Below are positions 48,536-56,765 of a stretch of 64,000 bases of DNA, in pieces. The number at the start of each line of letters is the position of its first letter. The first letter of the stretch is position 1. The stretch is taken from the NCBI RefSeq assembly GCF_002270415.1, contig NZ_NNRI01000007.1:1364001-1428000 (forward strand). The letters are read 5' to 3'. Below the pieces are notes generated by a model, which was not told the DNA's origin, did not search any database, and saw nothing but the letters and a program-made list of their open reading frames with translations. Made by a program: the position numbers and the translations under genes. This DNA is from Mesorhizobium sophorae. Its GTDB lineage: Bacteria; Pseudomonadota; Alphaproteobacteria; Rhizobiales; Rhizobiaceae.

Positions 48536-49679
48536 CGGACTGCCAATAAGCCCTGAAAACTTCGTCGACCAACTGATGCGCCTCAAGCGCGGCTCGATCG
48601 GCCGCCGCGACTTCCTCGGCCTCACCGGCCTCGGCATTGCGACGGCGGTGATGGCGCGCGAGATCGGCATCATGCCGACGCCGGCCTTTGCCGCTGAAAG
48701 CCTCGGCGACCGCATGTCGATCGCGACCTGGCCGAACTATCATGACCCGGCGACATTCGAGAATTTCAAGAAGGACACCGGCGTTGCCGTCGAGGTCAAC
48801 GTGTTCGGCTCCAACGAGGAGATGCTGGCCAAGCTGCAGGCCGGCGCCTCCGGCTGGAGCCTGTTCGTGCCGACCAACTACACGATCTCGACCTACCAGA
48901 AGCTCGGCATCATCGAGGCGCTCGATATGGCGAAACTGCCGAATTTCGACGGCTCGCAGGAAGATCCGCGCTTCACCTCGGAAGGCACGATCGACGGGAC
49001 GACCTACGCCGTGCCGAAGAACTGGGGCACCACCGGCTTTGCCGTCAACACCAAGCAGCTGACCAAGCCGATGACCAGCTGGAAGGATTTCTGGGACACA
49101 GCGATGGCGGAGGGCGACGGCCGCACCATGGTGCACGACTACCAGCTGACCACGATCGGCAATGCGCTGAAATATTACGGCTATTCGTTCAACTCGCTGA
49201 AGCAGGACGAACTCGCCAAGGCGGAGGAATTGCTGCTGAAGGTCAAGCCGCATCTGTTCGCGGTCTCATCCGACTACCAGCCGGGAATGCGCGCGGGTGA
49301 TGCCTGGATGACCATGTGCTGGACCAATGACGGTGCGCAGCTGCATCGCGACATTCCCGAGATCGCCTATGTGCTGGGCAAGGAAGGCGGCGAGATCTGG
49401 ACCGATTTCTATGCCATTCCAAAGGACGCCCCGAACAAGCCCGCCGGCTACGCGCTGCTCAACTACCTGATGAATCCGCAGGTCGCGGTCAAGGAGCACC
49501 TGGCCAATGGTGCGCCGTCGACCGATGCGCGGGTCAACAAGCTGCTGCCCAAGGAGGTGCTCGACAATCCGATCCTCTATCCGGCGGCGGACCTGTTGAC
49601 GCCGCTCGAGTTCGGTGCGGCGGCTACACTGACCGATCCCGGCCGGGCCGAACTGATGGCCCGCTTCAAGTCGGCCTGA
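48516..49679 (+). CDS. Polyamine-type ABC transporter substrate-binding protein (PotD-like), system 1
   Basis: The 387-residue protein has a Tat-type leader with a long cytoplasmic N-region (about 28 residues) and the twin-arginine core SIGRRDFLGLTGLG, then a PotD/PotF-type domain (MSIATWPNYHDPATFENFKK, GSNEEMLAKLQAGASGW, VPKNWGTTGFAVNTK). Tat export would mean that it folds before export. The ligand is uncertain; related proteins bind spermidine, putrescine or gamma-aminobutyrate-like amines. Confidence 0.9.
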   Translation: MSKSYRDGLPISPENFVDQLMRLKRGSIGRRDFLGLTGLGIATAVMAREIGIMPTPAFAAESLGDRMSIATWPNYHDPATFENFKKDTGVAVEVNVFGSNEEMLAKLQAGASGWSLFVPTNYTISTYQKLGIIEALDMAKLPNFDGSQEDPRFTSEGTIDGTTYAVPKNWGTTGFAVNTKQLTKPMTSWKDFWDTAMAEGDGRTMVHDYQLTTIGNALKYYGYSFNSLKQDELAKAEELLLKVKPHLFAVSSDYQPGMRAGDAWMTMCWTNDGAQLHRDIPEIAYVLGKEGGEIWTDFYAIPKDAPNKPAGYALLNYLMNPQVAVKEHLANGAPSTDARVNKLLPKEVLDNPILYPAADLLTPLEFGAAATLTDPGRAELMARFKSA

Positions 49680-49716
49680 GCGACCGGCCTGATGCAGACA
49701 ATTGACCGGCGGGCAC

Positions 49717-50607
49717 ATGTCCGCCGGCACCGGGGCGGTTTCAATGCACGGCAATAAACTTCGTGATAATCTGCTGACCGCCTTGCTGCTCGGTCCGGCG
49801 GCGGCGTGGCTGGTGGTCTTCCTGGTGCTGCCGTTCATAGCCATCGCCGTGTTCAGCGTCGGCGAGCGGGCGCCGGAGGGCGGCTACCAGGCGGCCTTTA
49901 CGCTGGCGCAATATGCCAATCTTCCGGCGCGGGCGACCGCCTTCTGGAACACCATGATGCTGGCGCCGATGGGGGCGCTTGCCTGTCTTCTCGTCGCCTA
50001 TCCAGTTGCCTATTACCTCGCCCTGCAAGCGCCGCAGCGCTGGCGGCTGATCCTGCTCGCGCTCGTCGTCATCCCGTTCTGGACCAGCCTTCTGATGCGG
50101 ACCTATGCCTGGATGTATGTGCTGGGCGGGCGCGGCATTCCGGCTCTGCTCGCTTATGTCGGCTTCGAGGATATCAGGCTGATCAACACGCCGGGCGCCG
50201 TGCTGCTCGGCATCGTCTATGGCTATCTGCCGCTGATGATCCTGCCGATCTATGTCAGCCTCGAGCGGCTCGACCGCCGGCTGCTGGAAGCCTCCGCCGA
50301 TCTCGGTGCGACGCCACTCTCCACATTCCTTGGCGTGACGCTGAAACTGTCGCTGCCGGGGGTGATGACCGGCTTCTCGCTGGTGATGATCCTGCTGCTC
50401 GGCGAGTATCTGATCCCGACGCTGCTTGGCGGCGGCAAGGTGTTCTTCATCGGCAATGCGCTGGTCGACCTGTTCCTGCAGTCGCGCAACTGGCCGTTCG
50501 GATCGGCCATCGCGATCACACTGGTGCTGGTCTCGGTGGTGGTGCTGATCGCGGCCAATCGCATCTCGACCCAAGTCTCGGGCGCCCGCCGGGTGGATCT
50601 GATCTGA
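49717..50607 (+). CDS. Polyamine-type ABC transporter permease (PotB-like), system 1
   Basis: The 296-residue permease has six predicted helices and the EAA-type loop LERLDRRLLEASADLGATPL that contacts the ATPase. Two ATG starts are possible, 49717 and 49744; the second would give 287 residues. Its stop overlaps the next gene as TGATG. Confidence 0.9.
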   Translation: MSAGTGAVSMHGNKLRDNLLTALLLGPAAAWLVVFLVLPFIAIAVFSVGERAPEGGYQAAFTLAQYANLPARATAFWNTMMLAPMGALACLLVAYPVAYYLALQAPQRWRLILLALVVIPFWTSLLMRTYAWMYVLGGRGIPALLAYVGFEDIRLINTPGAVLLGIVYGYLPLMILPIYVSLERLDRRLLEASADLGATPLSTFLGVTLKLSLPGVMTGFSLVMILLLGEYLIPTLLGGGKVFFIGNALVDLFLQSRNWPFGSAIAITLVLVSVVVLIAANRISTQVSGARRVDLI

Positions 50608-51419
50608 TGCGCGCCTTCGTCATTGCCGTCTTCGCCTTCCTCTATCTGCCGATCGCGCTGGTGGTGCTGTTCTCCTTCAACGCCGGGCACCATGCGAGCG
50701 AGTTAACCGGCTTTTCCGTGCAATGGTACGGCAAGGCGCTGGCCAACCCGTTCCTGGTCGAAGCGTTGAAGAACAGCCTGTTCATCGCCACCACCAGCGC
50801 CTCGCTGGCGGCGCTGTGCGGCACTGCGGCCGCGCTTGGCCTGGCGCGCGTCAGTGTACGGACCCGCGCTGTCTTCGATGCGCTTCTGGGTGCCGCGATC
50901 GTCGTTCCCGGGGTCGTCATCGGCATCTCGACGCTGGTCGCACTCGTCCAGCTGTTCGCGGTCGTCAACCCGTTCCTCGCCTCGATATGGCCCTACGACC
51001 AGCCGCCGCGCCTGTCGCTCGGCTATGGCTCGATCATTGCGGCGCATGGCCTGTTTTCGATGGCGCTGGTGACGATGATCGTCGGCACGCGTCTCGGCAG
51101 CCTCGACCGCAACCTGGTCGAGGCCTCGAGCGATCTCTACGCCACGCCATTGACGACGTTTCGCAGCATCGTCCTTCCGCAGATCATGCCGGCGGTGGTT
51201 GCCGGTTACCTGCTCGCCTTCACCTTTTCCTTCGACGATTTCATCGTCGCCTTCTTCGTCGCCGGTGCGCAAACCACGCTGCCGATCTATGTGTTCGCGT
51301 CGATCCGGCGCGGCGTGACGCCGGAAATCAATGCCATCGCGACGATCGTGCTCGTCGCCTCCGTGCTGCTTGTGGTGCTTGCCCAATGGCAGCTGCGCCA
51401 ACGCAAACCATCAAACTGA
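50607..51419 (+). CDS. Polyamine-type ABC transporter permease (PotC-like), system 1
   Basis: The 270-residue permease has six helices, starting FVIAVFAFLYLPIALVVLFS, and the EAA loop LGSLDRNLVEASSDLYATPL. It pairs with the preceding permease. The ATG overlaps the previous stop by one base, so the two are translationally coupled. A short-chain dehydrogenase gene follows after 11 bases. Confidence 0.92.
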   Translation: MRAFVIAVFAFLYLPIALVVLFSFNAGHHASELTGFSVQWYGKALANPFLVEALKNSLFIATTSASLAALCGTAAALGLARVSVRTRAVFDALLGAAIVVPGVVIGISTLVALVQLFAVVNPFLASIWPYDQPPRLSLGYGSIIAAHGLFSMALVTMIVGTRLGSLDRNLVEASSDLYATPLTTFRSIVLPQIMPAVVAGYLLAFTFSFDDFIVAFFVAGAQTTLPIYVFASIRRGVTPEINAIATIVLVASVLLVVLAQWQLRQRKPSN

Positions 51420-51430
51420 AAGTCGCACCC

Positions 51431-52192
51431 ATGATCCTCAAAGACCGCATCGCCGTGGTGACGGGTGCCGGCTCCGGCATCGGGCGCGCCGGCGCCATGA
51501 TCATGGCTAGGGAAGGCGCGCTGGTCGTCATCGCCGACCGGGACCAGGCCAGCGGCGAGGCAACGGCTTGCGACATCCGCGCGGCGGGCGGCCGGGCCGA
51601 GGCGCTCGCCACCGATGTCGCGGATGACGCGGCGGTCGAGCAGCTCATTGCCGGCACGCTCGACAGGCACGGGCGTATCGACATCCTGCACAATCATGCC
51701 GGCATCCAGGTCGGCGGCACGCTGACCGAAGTCGAGGTCGGCGGCATGGATGCCTCGTGGCGGGTCAATGTGCGGGCGCAATTCCTGGCGGCCAGGCTGG
51801 TCATGCCGTCGATGATCGCACAGGGCGGCGGTGTCATCCTCAACACCGCCTCGAATTCGGGCGTGTTCTACGACCGCGAGATGATCGCCTACGCCACGTC
51901 GAAACATGCGGTGGTGGCGATGACCAGGCAGATGTCGCTCGACTATGCCAGCGACAATGTCCGCGTCAACGCGCTCTGCCCAGGCTGGGTCGACACGCCG
52001 TTCAACGAGCCGTTCATCGCCCAGATGGGCGGTCGCGAGGCGATCGAAAACTATGTCCGCACCAAGATCCCGATGGGGCGCTGGGCCAGCGCAGAAGAGA
52101 TCGCCGAGGCGATCCTGTTCCTCGTTTCCGACCGTTCATCCTTCATGACCGGCCAGGCGCTTGTGATCGACGGTGGCGAAAGCATCGGCTGA
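51431..52192 (+). CDS. Short-chain dehydrogenase/reductase (SDR)
   Basis: The 253-residue NAD(P)-dependent oxidoreductase has TGAGSGIG at 11-18, the HNHAGIQVGG strand, the catalytic serine in NTASNSGVF and the YxxxK motif in YATSKHAVVAMTRQ. An acidic residue after the second strand (IADRDQ) points to NAD. As the last gene of the importer operon it may oxidise or reduce the imported compound or its product. The substrate is unknown. Confidence 0.9.
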   Translation: MILKDRIAVVTGAGSGIGRAGAMIMAREGALVVIADRDQASGEATACDIRAAGGRAEALATDVADDAAVEQLIAGTLDRHGRIDILHNHAGIQVGGTLTEVEVGGMDASWRVNVRAQFLAARLVMPSMIAQGGGVILNTASNSGVFYDREMIAYATSKHAVVAMTRQMSLDYASDNVRVNALCPGWVDTPFNEPFIAQMGGREAIENYVRTKIPMGRWASAEEIAEAILFLVSDRSSFMTGQALVIDGGESIG

Positions 52193-52210
52193 CGCGGCCT
52201 ATTTGTTGGT

Positions 52211-52254
52211 GCAATTCCGGACGGAAAATCGCTACACGCGTTTCCTGGAATTGC
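52211..52254. repeat. Dispersed 44-base palindromic repeat (copy 2)
   Basis: GCAATTCCGGACGGAAAA to TTTCCTGGAATTGC matches the copy at 8238-8280 almost base for base, with inverted-repeat ends. It overlaps the 3' end of ampR and supplies its stop codon. Confidence 0.8.
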
Positions 52255-53122
52255 ACTCCGTCTCGGCCTTCAACCAGTCGGCAAATATCGTCATTGCCTG
52301 CGAGTTCTGGCGCCGGCGCCGCGCCGACAGCCAGTAACGGCCGACGTCGACGGTGCAGTCGAAAGGCTGCACCAGCTCAGCCGAACAGAGCTCGCGGCTG
52401 AACATCGAAATCGGCAGCAGCGCCACTCCGGCGCCCTGGACGGCAGCGTTCGCCATGGTGACCGATGAGTCGAAGACGATGCCCTTGATCGGCGGGCAAT
52501 GGCAGCCTGCCGTCTCGAACCAGCACAGCCATTCGTCTTCCCGGTAGGAACACAGCAGCGTTTCGCGCGCGAGATCGGAAGGGTCGCGCAGACGCGCGGC
52601 GATGTCGGGGGTGCAGGCCGGCGAGAAGCCACCTGGCAGCAGCGGCGTGTTCTCGGTGCCCTGCCAGGAGCCATCGCCGAAGCGGATGGCAAAGTCGAGA
52701 CCGTCGGCGGCGAGATTGACCCGGTTGTTGTTGGTCGAGATGCGCAGCTCGATGTCCGGATAGGCCTGGTGAAATGCCGGCAATCTGGGGATCAGCCATC
52801 CTGACGCAAAAGTCCCGACGACACCGACGGTGACGATGTCGTTGAAGCGGCCGCCCTCGAAGCGGTCGAGCGTGACGCTGATCCTGTTGAAGGCATCGCT
52901 CAGCACGGGCAGCAGGGCTTCGCCTTCCTCGCTCAAAGCGAGGCCGTGCGGCAATCGGCGAAAAAGCCTGATGCCGAGGACCTCTTCGAGGCCCTTGATC
53001 TGATGGCTGACGGCAGCCTGGGTGACGCGCAGTTCGAGACCGGCGCCGGTGAAACTGAGATGCCTTGCGGAGGCCTCGAAGGCGCGCAAGCCATTCAACG
53101 GGAGGTGCGATCGCTTCATCAT
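52232..53122 (-). CDS. ampR: AmpR-like LysR-family regulator of beta-lactamase
   Basis: The 296-residue protein matches AmpR closely through its length: PLNGLRAFEASARHLSFTGA, the VGVVGTFASGWLIPRLPAF segment, RISTNNNRVNLAADGLDFAI, LLCSYREDEWLCWF and VFDSSVTMANAAVQGAGVAL. AmpR responds to cell-wall muropeptides and activates a divergent beta-lactamase gene, exactly the arrangement here. The gap of 100 bases holds an AT-rich dyad (TAATTTTTCTTA, 53130-53141) that could be its operator. The last eight residues (ECNSRKRV) are encoded by a dispersed palindromic repeat. Confidence 0.9.
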   Translation of the reverse strand: MMKRSHLPLNGLRAFEASARHLSFTGAGLELRVTQAAVSHQIKGLEEVLGIRLFRRLPHGLALSEEGEALLPVLSDAFNRISVTLDRFEGGRFNDIVTVGVVGTFASGWLIPRLPAFHQAYPDIELRISTNNNRVNLAADGLDFAIRFGDGSWQGTENTPLLPGGFSPACTPDIAARLRDPSDLARETLLCSYREDEWLCWFETAGCHCPPIKGIVFDSSVTMANAAVQGAGVALLPISMFSRELCSAELVQPFDCTVDVGRYWLSARRRRQNSQAMTIFADWLKAETECNSRKRV

Positions 53123-53222
53123 CCAGCCCTAATTTTTCTTATGGCGGGGGCGATGTTTACTCGTTTGCGATGGCGCCGGATTCGGTCCAGTTCTGCTGCG
53201 CGGGGCGACAGAGAGTGTGGAC

Positions 53223-54110
53223 ATGACAAGCAGACGCAGTTTCATCAGTGGTCTCGCGGTGGTTTTGACGGCCCCGGTTGGTGCCATCGCGAAGGCGGCA
53301 ACGAGCCCGACAAAATTTGATGGGGTCTTGCCGAAAATAAGGCGGATCGAGGCGAAAAGCGGCGGCCGGCTCGGCGTGTCCTGCCGGATCTCCGGAACGA
53401 CCGCGCAATTCGGCTATCGCCAGGGCGAGCTGTTCCCCATGTGCAGCACCTTCAAGGCACTCGCGGCGGCGTTCATCCTGCATCGGGTCGATGGCGGCAT
53501 CGAGCAGCTCGACCGCAGCATCAAGATCCCGCACGACGCCGTCATCGCGAACTCTCCGACGACCAAGAAACATGCCGGCGGCGAGATGACGGTGGCGCAG
53601 CTTTGCGAGGCCGCCGTGACAGTCAGCGACAACGGGGCGGCCAATCTGTTGTTGGAGTCGTTTGGCGGGCCGGCGCAGCTGACAGCCTATCTGCGTTCGA
53701 TAGGCGACAAGGTGACCAGGCTGGACCGGATCGAACCGGAGCTGAACGAGTCGCTGCCGGGCGACGCGCGCGACACGACCTCGCCGCTGGCCATGACCGG
53801 CAATTTTGAACGGCTGACGATCGGCAACAGCCTGTCGGAGAAGGGCCGGGTGCAGCTTGTCGATTGGCTGGTGGCGAACAAGACCGGCGACGAGCGCATA
53901 AGGGCGGCACTGCCGAAAGGCTGGACATGTGGCGACAAGACCGGAACCGGCGCGCACGGCAGCACCAACGACGCGGCCGTCATCTGGCCGGCTTCCGGCA
54001 ACCCGATTTTGATGTCGGTCTATCTGACGGGCACGAAACAGAGCCTGGCCAAACGCAACGCCGTCATTGCCGCTGTCTCGCACGCGTTGGTCGAAGCGAT
54101 CGCGGCGTAA
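53223..54110 (+). CDS. Class A beta-lactamase
   Basis: The 295-residue serine beta-lactamase has the four family motifs: SxxK at S77-K80 (MCSTFKAL), SDN at 137-139, the omega-loop E173 and N177 (EPELNES, Ambler 166 and 170) and KTG at 241-243. The leader has a twin arginine (SRRSFISGLAVVL), as in several Tat-exported beta-lactamases. A cysteine (C76) precedes the active serine and another (C238) lies before KTG. The ATG at 53223 is used; a GTG two codons upstream is possible. It is probably induced by AmpR. Confidence 0.95.
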   Translation: MTSRRSFISGLAVVLTAPVGAIAKAATSPTKFDGVLPKIRRIEAKSGGRLGVSCRISGTTAQFGYRQGELFPMCSTFKALAAAFILHRVDGGIEQLDRSIKIPHDAVIANSPTTKKHAGGEMTVAQLCEAAVTVSDNGAANLLLESFGGPAQLTAYLRSIGDKVTRLDRIEPELNESLPGDARDTTSPLAMTGNFERLTIGNSLSEKGRVQLVDWLVANKTGDERIRAALPKGWTCGDKTGTGAHGSTNDAAVIWPASGNPILMSVYLTGTKQSLAKRNAVIAAVSHALVEAIAA

Positions 54111-54122
54111 ATGTTTGTATCG

Positions 54123-54148
54123 AGCGGCGCGGTGTTTGCCGCGCCGCT
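54123..54148. terminator. Hairpin between convergent genes
   Basis: AGCGGCGCGG (54123-54132) and CCGCGCCGCT (54139-54148) form a perfect ten-base stem with loop TGTTTG. It lies between the ends of the beta-lactamase and aldehyde dehydrogenase genes and may stop transcription from both sides; no long T-run is present. Confidence 0.65.
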
Positions 54149-54152
54149 GCCT

Positions 54153-55661
54153 TCATACATGCTTGCGGCCACCGGTCTCGCGGAACCAGCTGTCGGGGTA
54201 GGGATACCACCAGTCCTGGATCGTCGGTTTGTGGTCGATAATCACCATCTTCGAGCGGCGGAAGGCGTCGAGGCCCTGGCGGCCAAGTTCGCGGCCGAGG
54301 CCCGAAGCCTTCCAGCCGCCGAAGGGCAAGGCGTCATTGTCGATCAGCGGGTTGTTGACCCAGACCATGCCGGCCTCGAGCCGCTCGGCGGCCTCATGCG
54401 CCTCGGCCAGATCGGTGGTGAACACCGAGGCGCCAAGCCCGAACGGGCTGTCATTGGCAAGCCGGATCGCCTCGTCGAAATCCCGGACACGGCAGATCGC
54501 GGCGACCGGCCCGAAACACTCCTCGCGCACGATCGCCATATCAGGGGTGACACCGGTCAGGATCGTTGGCTCGTAGAACCAGCCTGTGTTGTGTGCGGGC
54601 GGGATGCGCCCGCCGGTGACCGCCCTGGCACCGTTGCGAATAGCATCGTCAACGAGGCGCATCACTTTCGCCCGCGCGCCTTCGCTGACCAGCGGGCCGA
54701 TCTCGGTCTTGTCCATGCCGTTGCCGATGCGCAGCGCGCGTGTCCTTTCGGCGAACAGGTCGACAAAGCGGTCATGCACGGCGTCGACGACGAAGAAGCG
54801 CTCGGCCGAGGTGCAGACCTGGCCGGTGAGGTGGAAGGCGGCGGTGACGCTGCCGGCCGCGGCGACATCGAGCGGGGCGTGTTGGCTGATGATCAGCGGA
54901 TCGCTGCCGCCGGCTTCGATGACGCAAGGCTTCATGCGTTCGGCACAGGCCACCGCCACCGCCTTGCCGGCGGCGACCGAGCCGGTGAAGGCGACAGCAT
55001 GGGTGCGGTCGGAAACGATCAGCGCCTGCGCGGTGGCAGCGCCGCCGGGCAGGCAGGAGACCAGCCCCTCCGGCAGCGAGCGGAACATGGTCATGTAGTC
55101 GAGCGTCGACAGCGTCGTCGCCTCGGCCGGCTTGATGACGCAGGCGTTGCCGGCGGCGAGCGATGCCGCAACAGTCCAGCACATCAGCAGGATCGGGAAG
55201 TTGTAAGGCATGATGTGGACGGAGACGCCATAGGGCTCGTAACGCGCATACTGGAAGGAACCGGCCTGCGTCGTGCCGGCGATCTTGCCGGCATCGTCGC
55301 GCGCCATCTCGGCATAGTAGCGGAAGATCGGCGCGCAGTTGGCGATCTCACCGATGGCTTCCGGATAGGGCTTGCCCATCTCGCGCACCATCAGCTCGGC
55401 GCAATGCGTGAAGTCGGCCGCTTCGATGGCATTGGCGACGGCATGGAGGTGCTTGGCGCGGCTCTTGGCGTCGAGCCTTTTCCAGGCGGCCTGCGCCTTG
55501 GTCGCGGCGGTCAGCGCGGCGTCGATCTCGCCATCGCTGGCCGACGCGATAGCCCCAACTGTCTCCAGCGTTGCCGGATCGATCACCGGTTTGTTCGCAG
55601 CGGTCATCGGCCGGTAGTCCGGATTGACGAAGTAGGTCGGCCGGTCAGGGGCGAAATGCAT
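54153..55661 (-). CDS. NAD(P)-dependent aldehyde dehydrogenase (succinate-semialdehyde type)
   Basis: The 502-residue enzyme oxidises an aldehyde to its acid. Catalytic residues are N154 (MPYNFPILLM), E249 (VIEAGGSDPLII) and C283 (HLTGQVCTSAERF). It resembles succinate- and aminobutyraldehyde-type dehydrogenases. It is the last gene of the nine-gene leftward operon, 20 bases after cupin A. Linked to a polyamine-type importer, it may oxidise an aminoaldehyde formed by amine deamination, although no amine oxidase or transaminase is in this operon. Confidence 0.92.
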   Translation of the reverse strand: MHFAPDRPTYFVNPDYRPMTAANKPVIDPATLETVGAIASASDGEIDAALTAATKAQAAWKRLDAKSRAKHLHAVANAIEAADFTHCAELMVREMGKPYPEAIGEIANCAPIFRYYAEMARDDAGKIAGTTQAGSFQYARYEPYGVSVHIMPYNFPILLMCWTVAASLAAGNACVIKPAEATTLSTLDYMTMFRSLPEGLVSCLPGGAATAQALIVSDRTHAVAFTGSVAAGKAVAVACAERMKPCVIEAGGSDPLIISQHAPLDVAAAGSVTAAFHLTGQVCTSAERFFVVDAVHDRFVDLFAERTRALRIGNGMDKTEIGPLVSEGARAKVMRLVDDAIRNGARAVTGGRIPPAHNTGWFYEPTILTGVTPDMAIVREECFGPVAAICRVRDFDEAIRLANDSPFGLGASVFTTDLAEAHEAAERLEAGMVWVNNPLIDNDALPFGGWKASGLGRELGRQGLDAFRRSKMVIIDHKPTIQDWWYPYPDSWFRETGGRKHV

Positions 55662-55681
55662 GGATATCCTCTCGGACCCGC

Positions 55682-56026
55682 TCAGCGGATCATGTAGACC
55701 TTCTTGATCGTCTCATGGACGGTGCAGACGCCTTTCCAGTCCTGCGGAAAGAACGCCGCCGTGTCCGGCTCGATCTCGATGATCTCGCCGGATTCATGGA
55801 CATAGGTGCAGCGGCCCTCGAGGAAGTGGCAGAACTCGTCGCGGGTGACGTGGCAGTGCCATTTGCCTGGCGTGCACACCCACAGGCCACATTCGGAACG
55901 GCCTTCAGGCCCTTTGTACAGCAGCTTGCCCGAAGTGTGGGATTCGCCCTCGATCATAGTCGGGATGACGCCCCAGTCGACGAGGTCGGTAATAGTGAGC
56001 GGGGACTTCATGATCGGTGTTGTCAT
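55682..56026 (-). CDS. Small cupin protein A (Cupin_3 type) with full metal site
   Basis: The 114-residue single-domain cupin has SECGLWVCTPGKWHCHVTRD then EFCHFLEGRCTYV. It keeps H57, H59, E64 and H104, a canonical three-histidine-plus-glutamate set, so it probably binds a metal and may be the catalytic member. The C-terminal strand ETIKKVYMIR recurs in its two neighbours. It is 28 bases after cupin B and 20 before the dehydrogenase gene. Confidence 0.87.
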   Translation of the reverse strand: MTTPIMKSPLTITDLVDWGVIPTMIEGESHTSGKLLYKGPEGRSECGLWVCTPGKWHCHVTRDEFCHFLEGRCTYVHESGEIIEIEPDTAAFFPQDWKGVCTVHETIKKVYMIR

Positions 56027-56054
56027 ATCGATTTTCCCTAGGTGGCATTGGTGC

Positions 56055-56396
56055 TCACCGGCACATGAAGGCCTTGGTCAGCGTTTCGGTGATGATGGAG
56101 ATGCCGGTCCAGCCGGCCGGGAAGAACACAAGCGTGCCGGCCTCGACCGGAACCTCTTCGCCGTTCTCATGGACATAGCTGCCGCTTCCCGACAGGAAAT
56201 GGCAGAACTCGTCGGCCTGGAAGGTGACTTTCCGCGTGCCCGATGTGCACGACCACAGGCCGCATTCGCTCGATCCGTCCGGGTTCTGCGACAGGGTCTT
56301 GCCCGAGGCGCGCGGCGAGCCGGCTAGCGTGTTGCTGCCCGCGCCCCAATCCTCCAGGTCCACGGTCGAGGCGTTTTGCCAGTGTGGTGTCGGCAT
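56055..56396 (-). CDS. Small cupin protein B (Cupin_3 type), ligands lost
   Basis: The 113-residue paralogue has SECGLWSCTSGTRKVTFQAD then EFCHFLSGSGSYV. At the places of the HxH pair it has K56 and T58, and the later histidine is T103; only the glutamate E63 remains. It keeps the fold-defining glycines and FFPAGWTG. It therefore looks non-metal-binding and may be a structural or regulatory partner, as many single cupins in this family lack the HxH. Confidence 0.85.
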   Translation of the reverse strand: MPTPHWQNASTVDLEDWGAGSNTLAGSPRASGKTLSQNPDGSSECGLWSCTSGTRKVTFQADEFCHFLSGSGSYVHENGEEVPVEAGTLVFFPAGWTGISIITETLTKAFMCR

Positions 56397-56414
56397 GTTG
56401 TGAAACTCCGAGGA

Positions 56415-56765
56415 TCAGGCCAGCATGTAGACGTTGCGCATGGTCTCATGCACGGTGCATTCGCCCGCCCAGCCGGCCGGGAACATGACCACGGTTCCAG
56501 CACTGACTTCTATCACTTCGCCGACATTCGACCTGTAGGTCGCGCGGCCGGCGACGAAATGGCACAATTCATCGCGCGGGATGCTAAGGCGCCAGTGGCC
56601 AGGCGTGCAGACCCAGATGCCGGATTCCGGCTGGTTGTTCGGCCCTTTGTGCACCAGCCTGCCGGTGGAATGGGACGCGCCGTCCAGCGCATCCGGCTGG
56701 GCACCCCAGTCGACGAGATCGGTGCGGGTCGAGGCCTGATGGAGGTGTGGTGCGGAGGAGGTCAC
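56415..56765 (-). CDS. Small cupin protein C (Cupin_3 type), partly degenerate site
   Basis: The 116-residue paralogue has ESGIWVCTPGHWRLSIPRDE then LCHFVAGRATYRS. The HxH pair is R59 and S61, but E66 and H106 (TVHETMRNVYML) are kept. Its start overlaps the glycosyltransferase stop as ATGA, so translation is coupled. It is the first cupin of the trio in transcription order. Confidence 0.85.
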   Translation of the reverse strand: MTSSAPHLHQASTRTDLVDWGAQPDALDGASHSTGRLVHKGPNNQPESGIWVCTPGHWRLSIPRDELCHFVAGRATYRSNVGEVIEVSAGTVVMFPAGWAGECTVHETMRNVYMLA

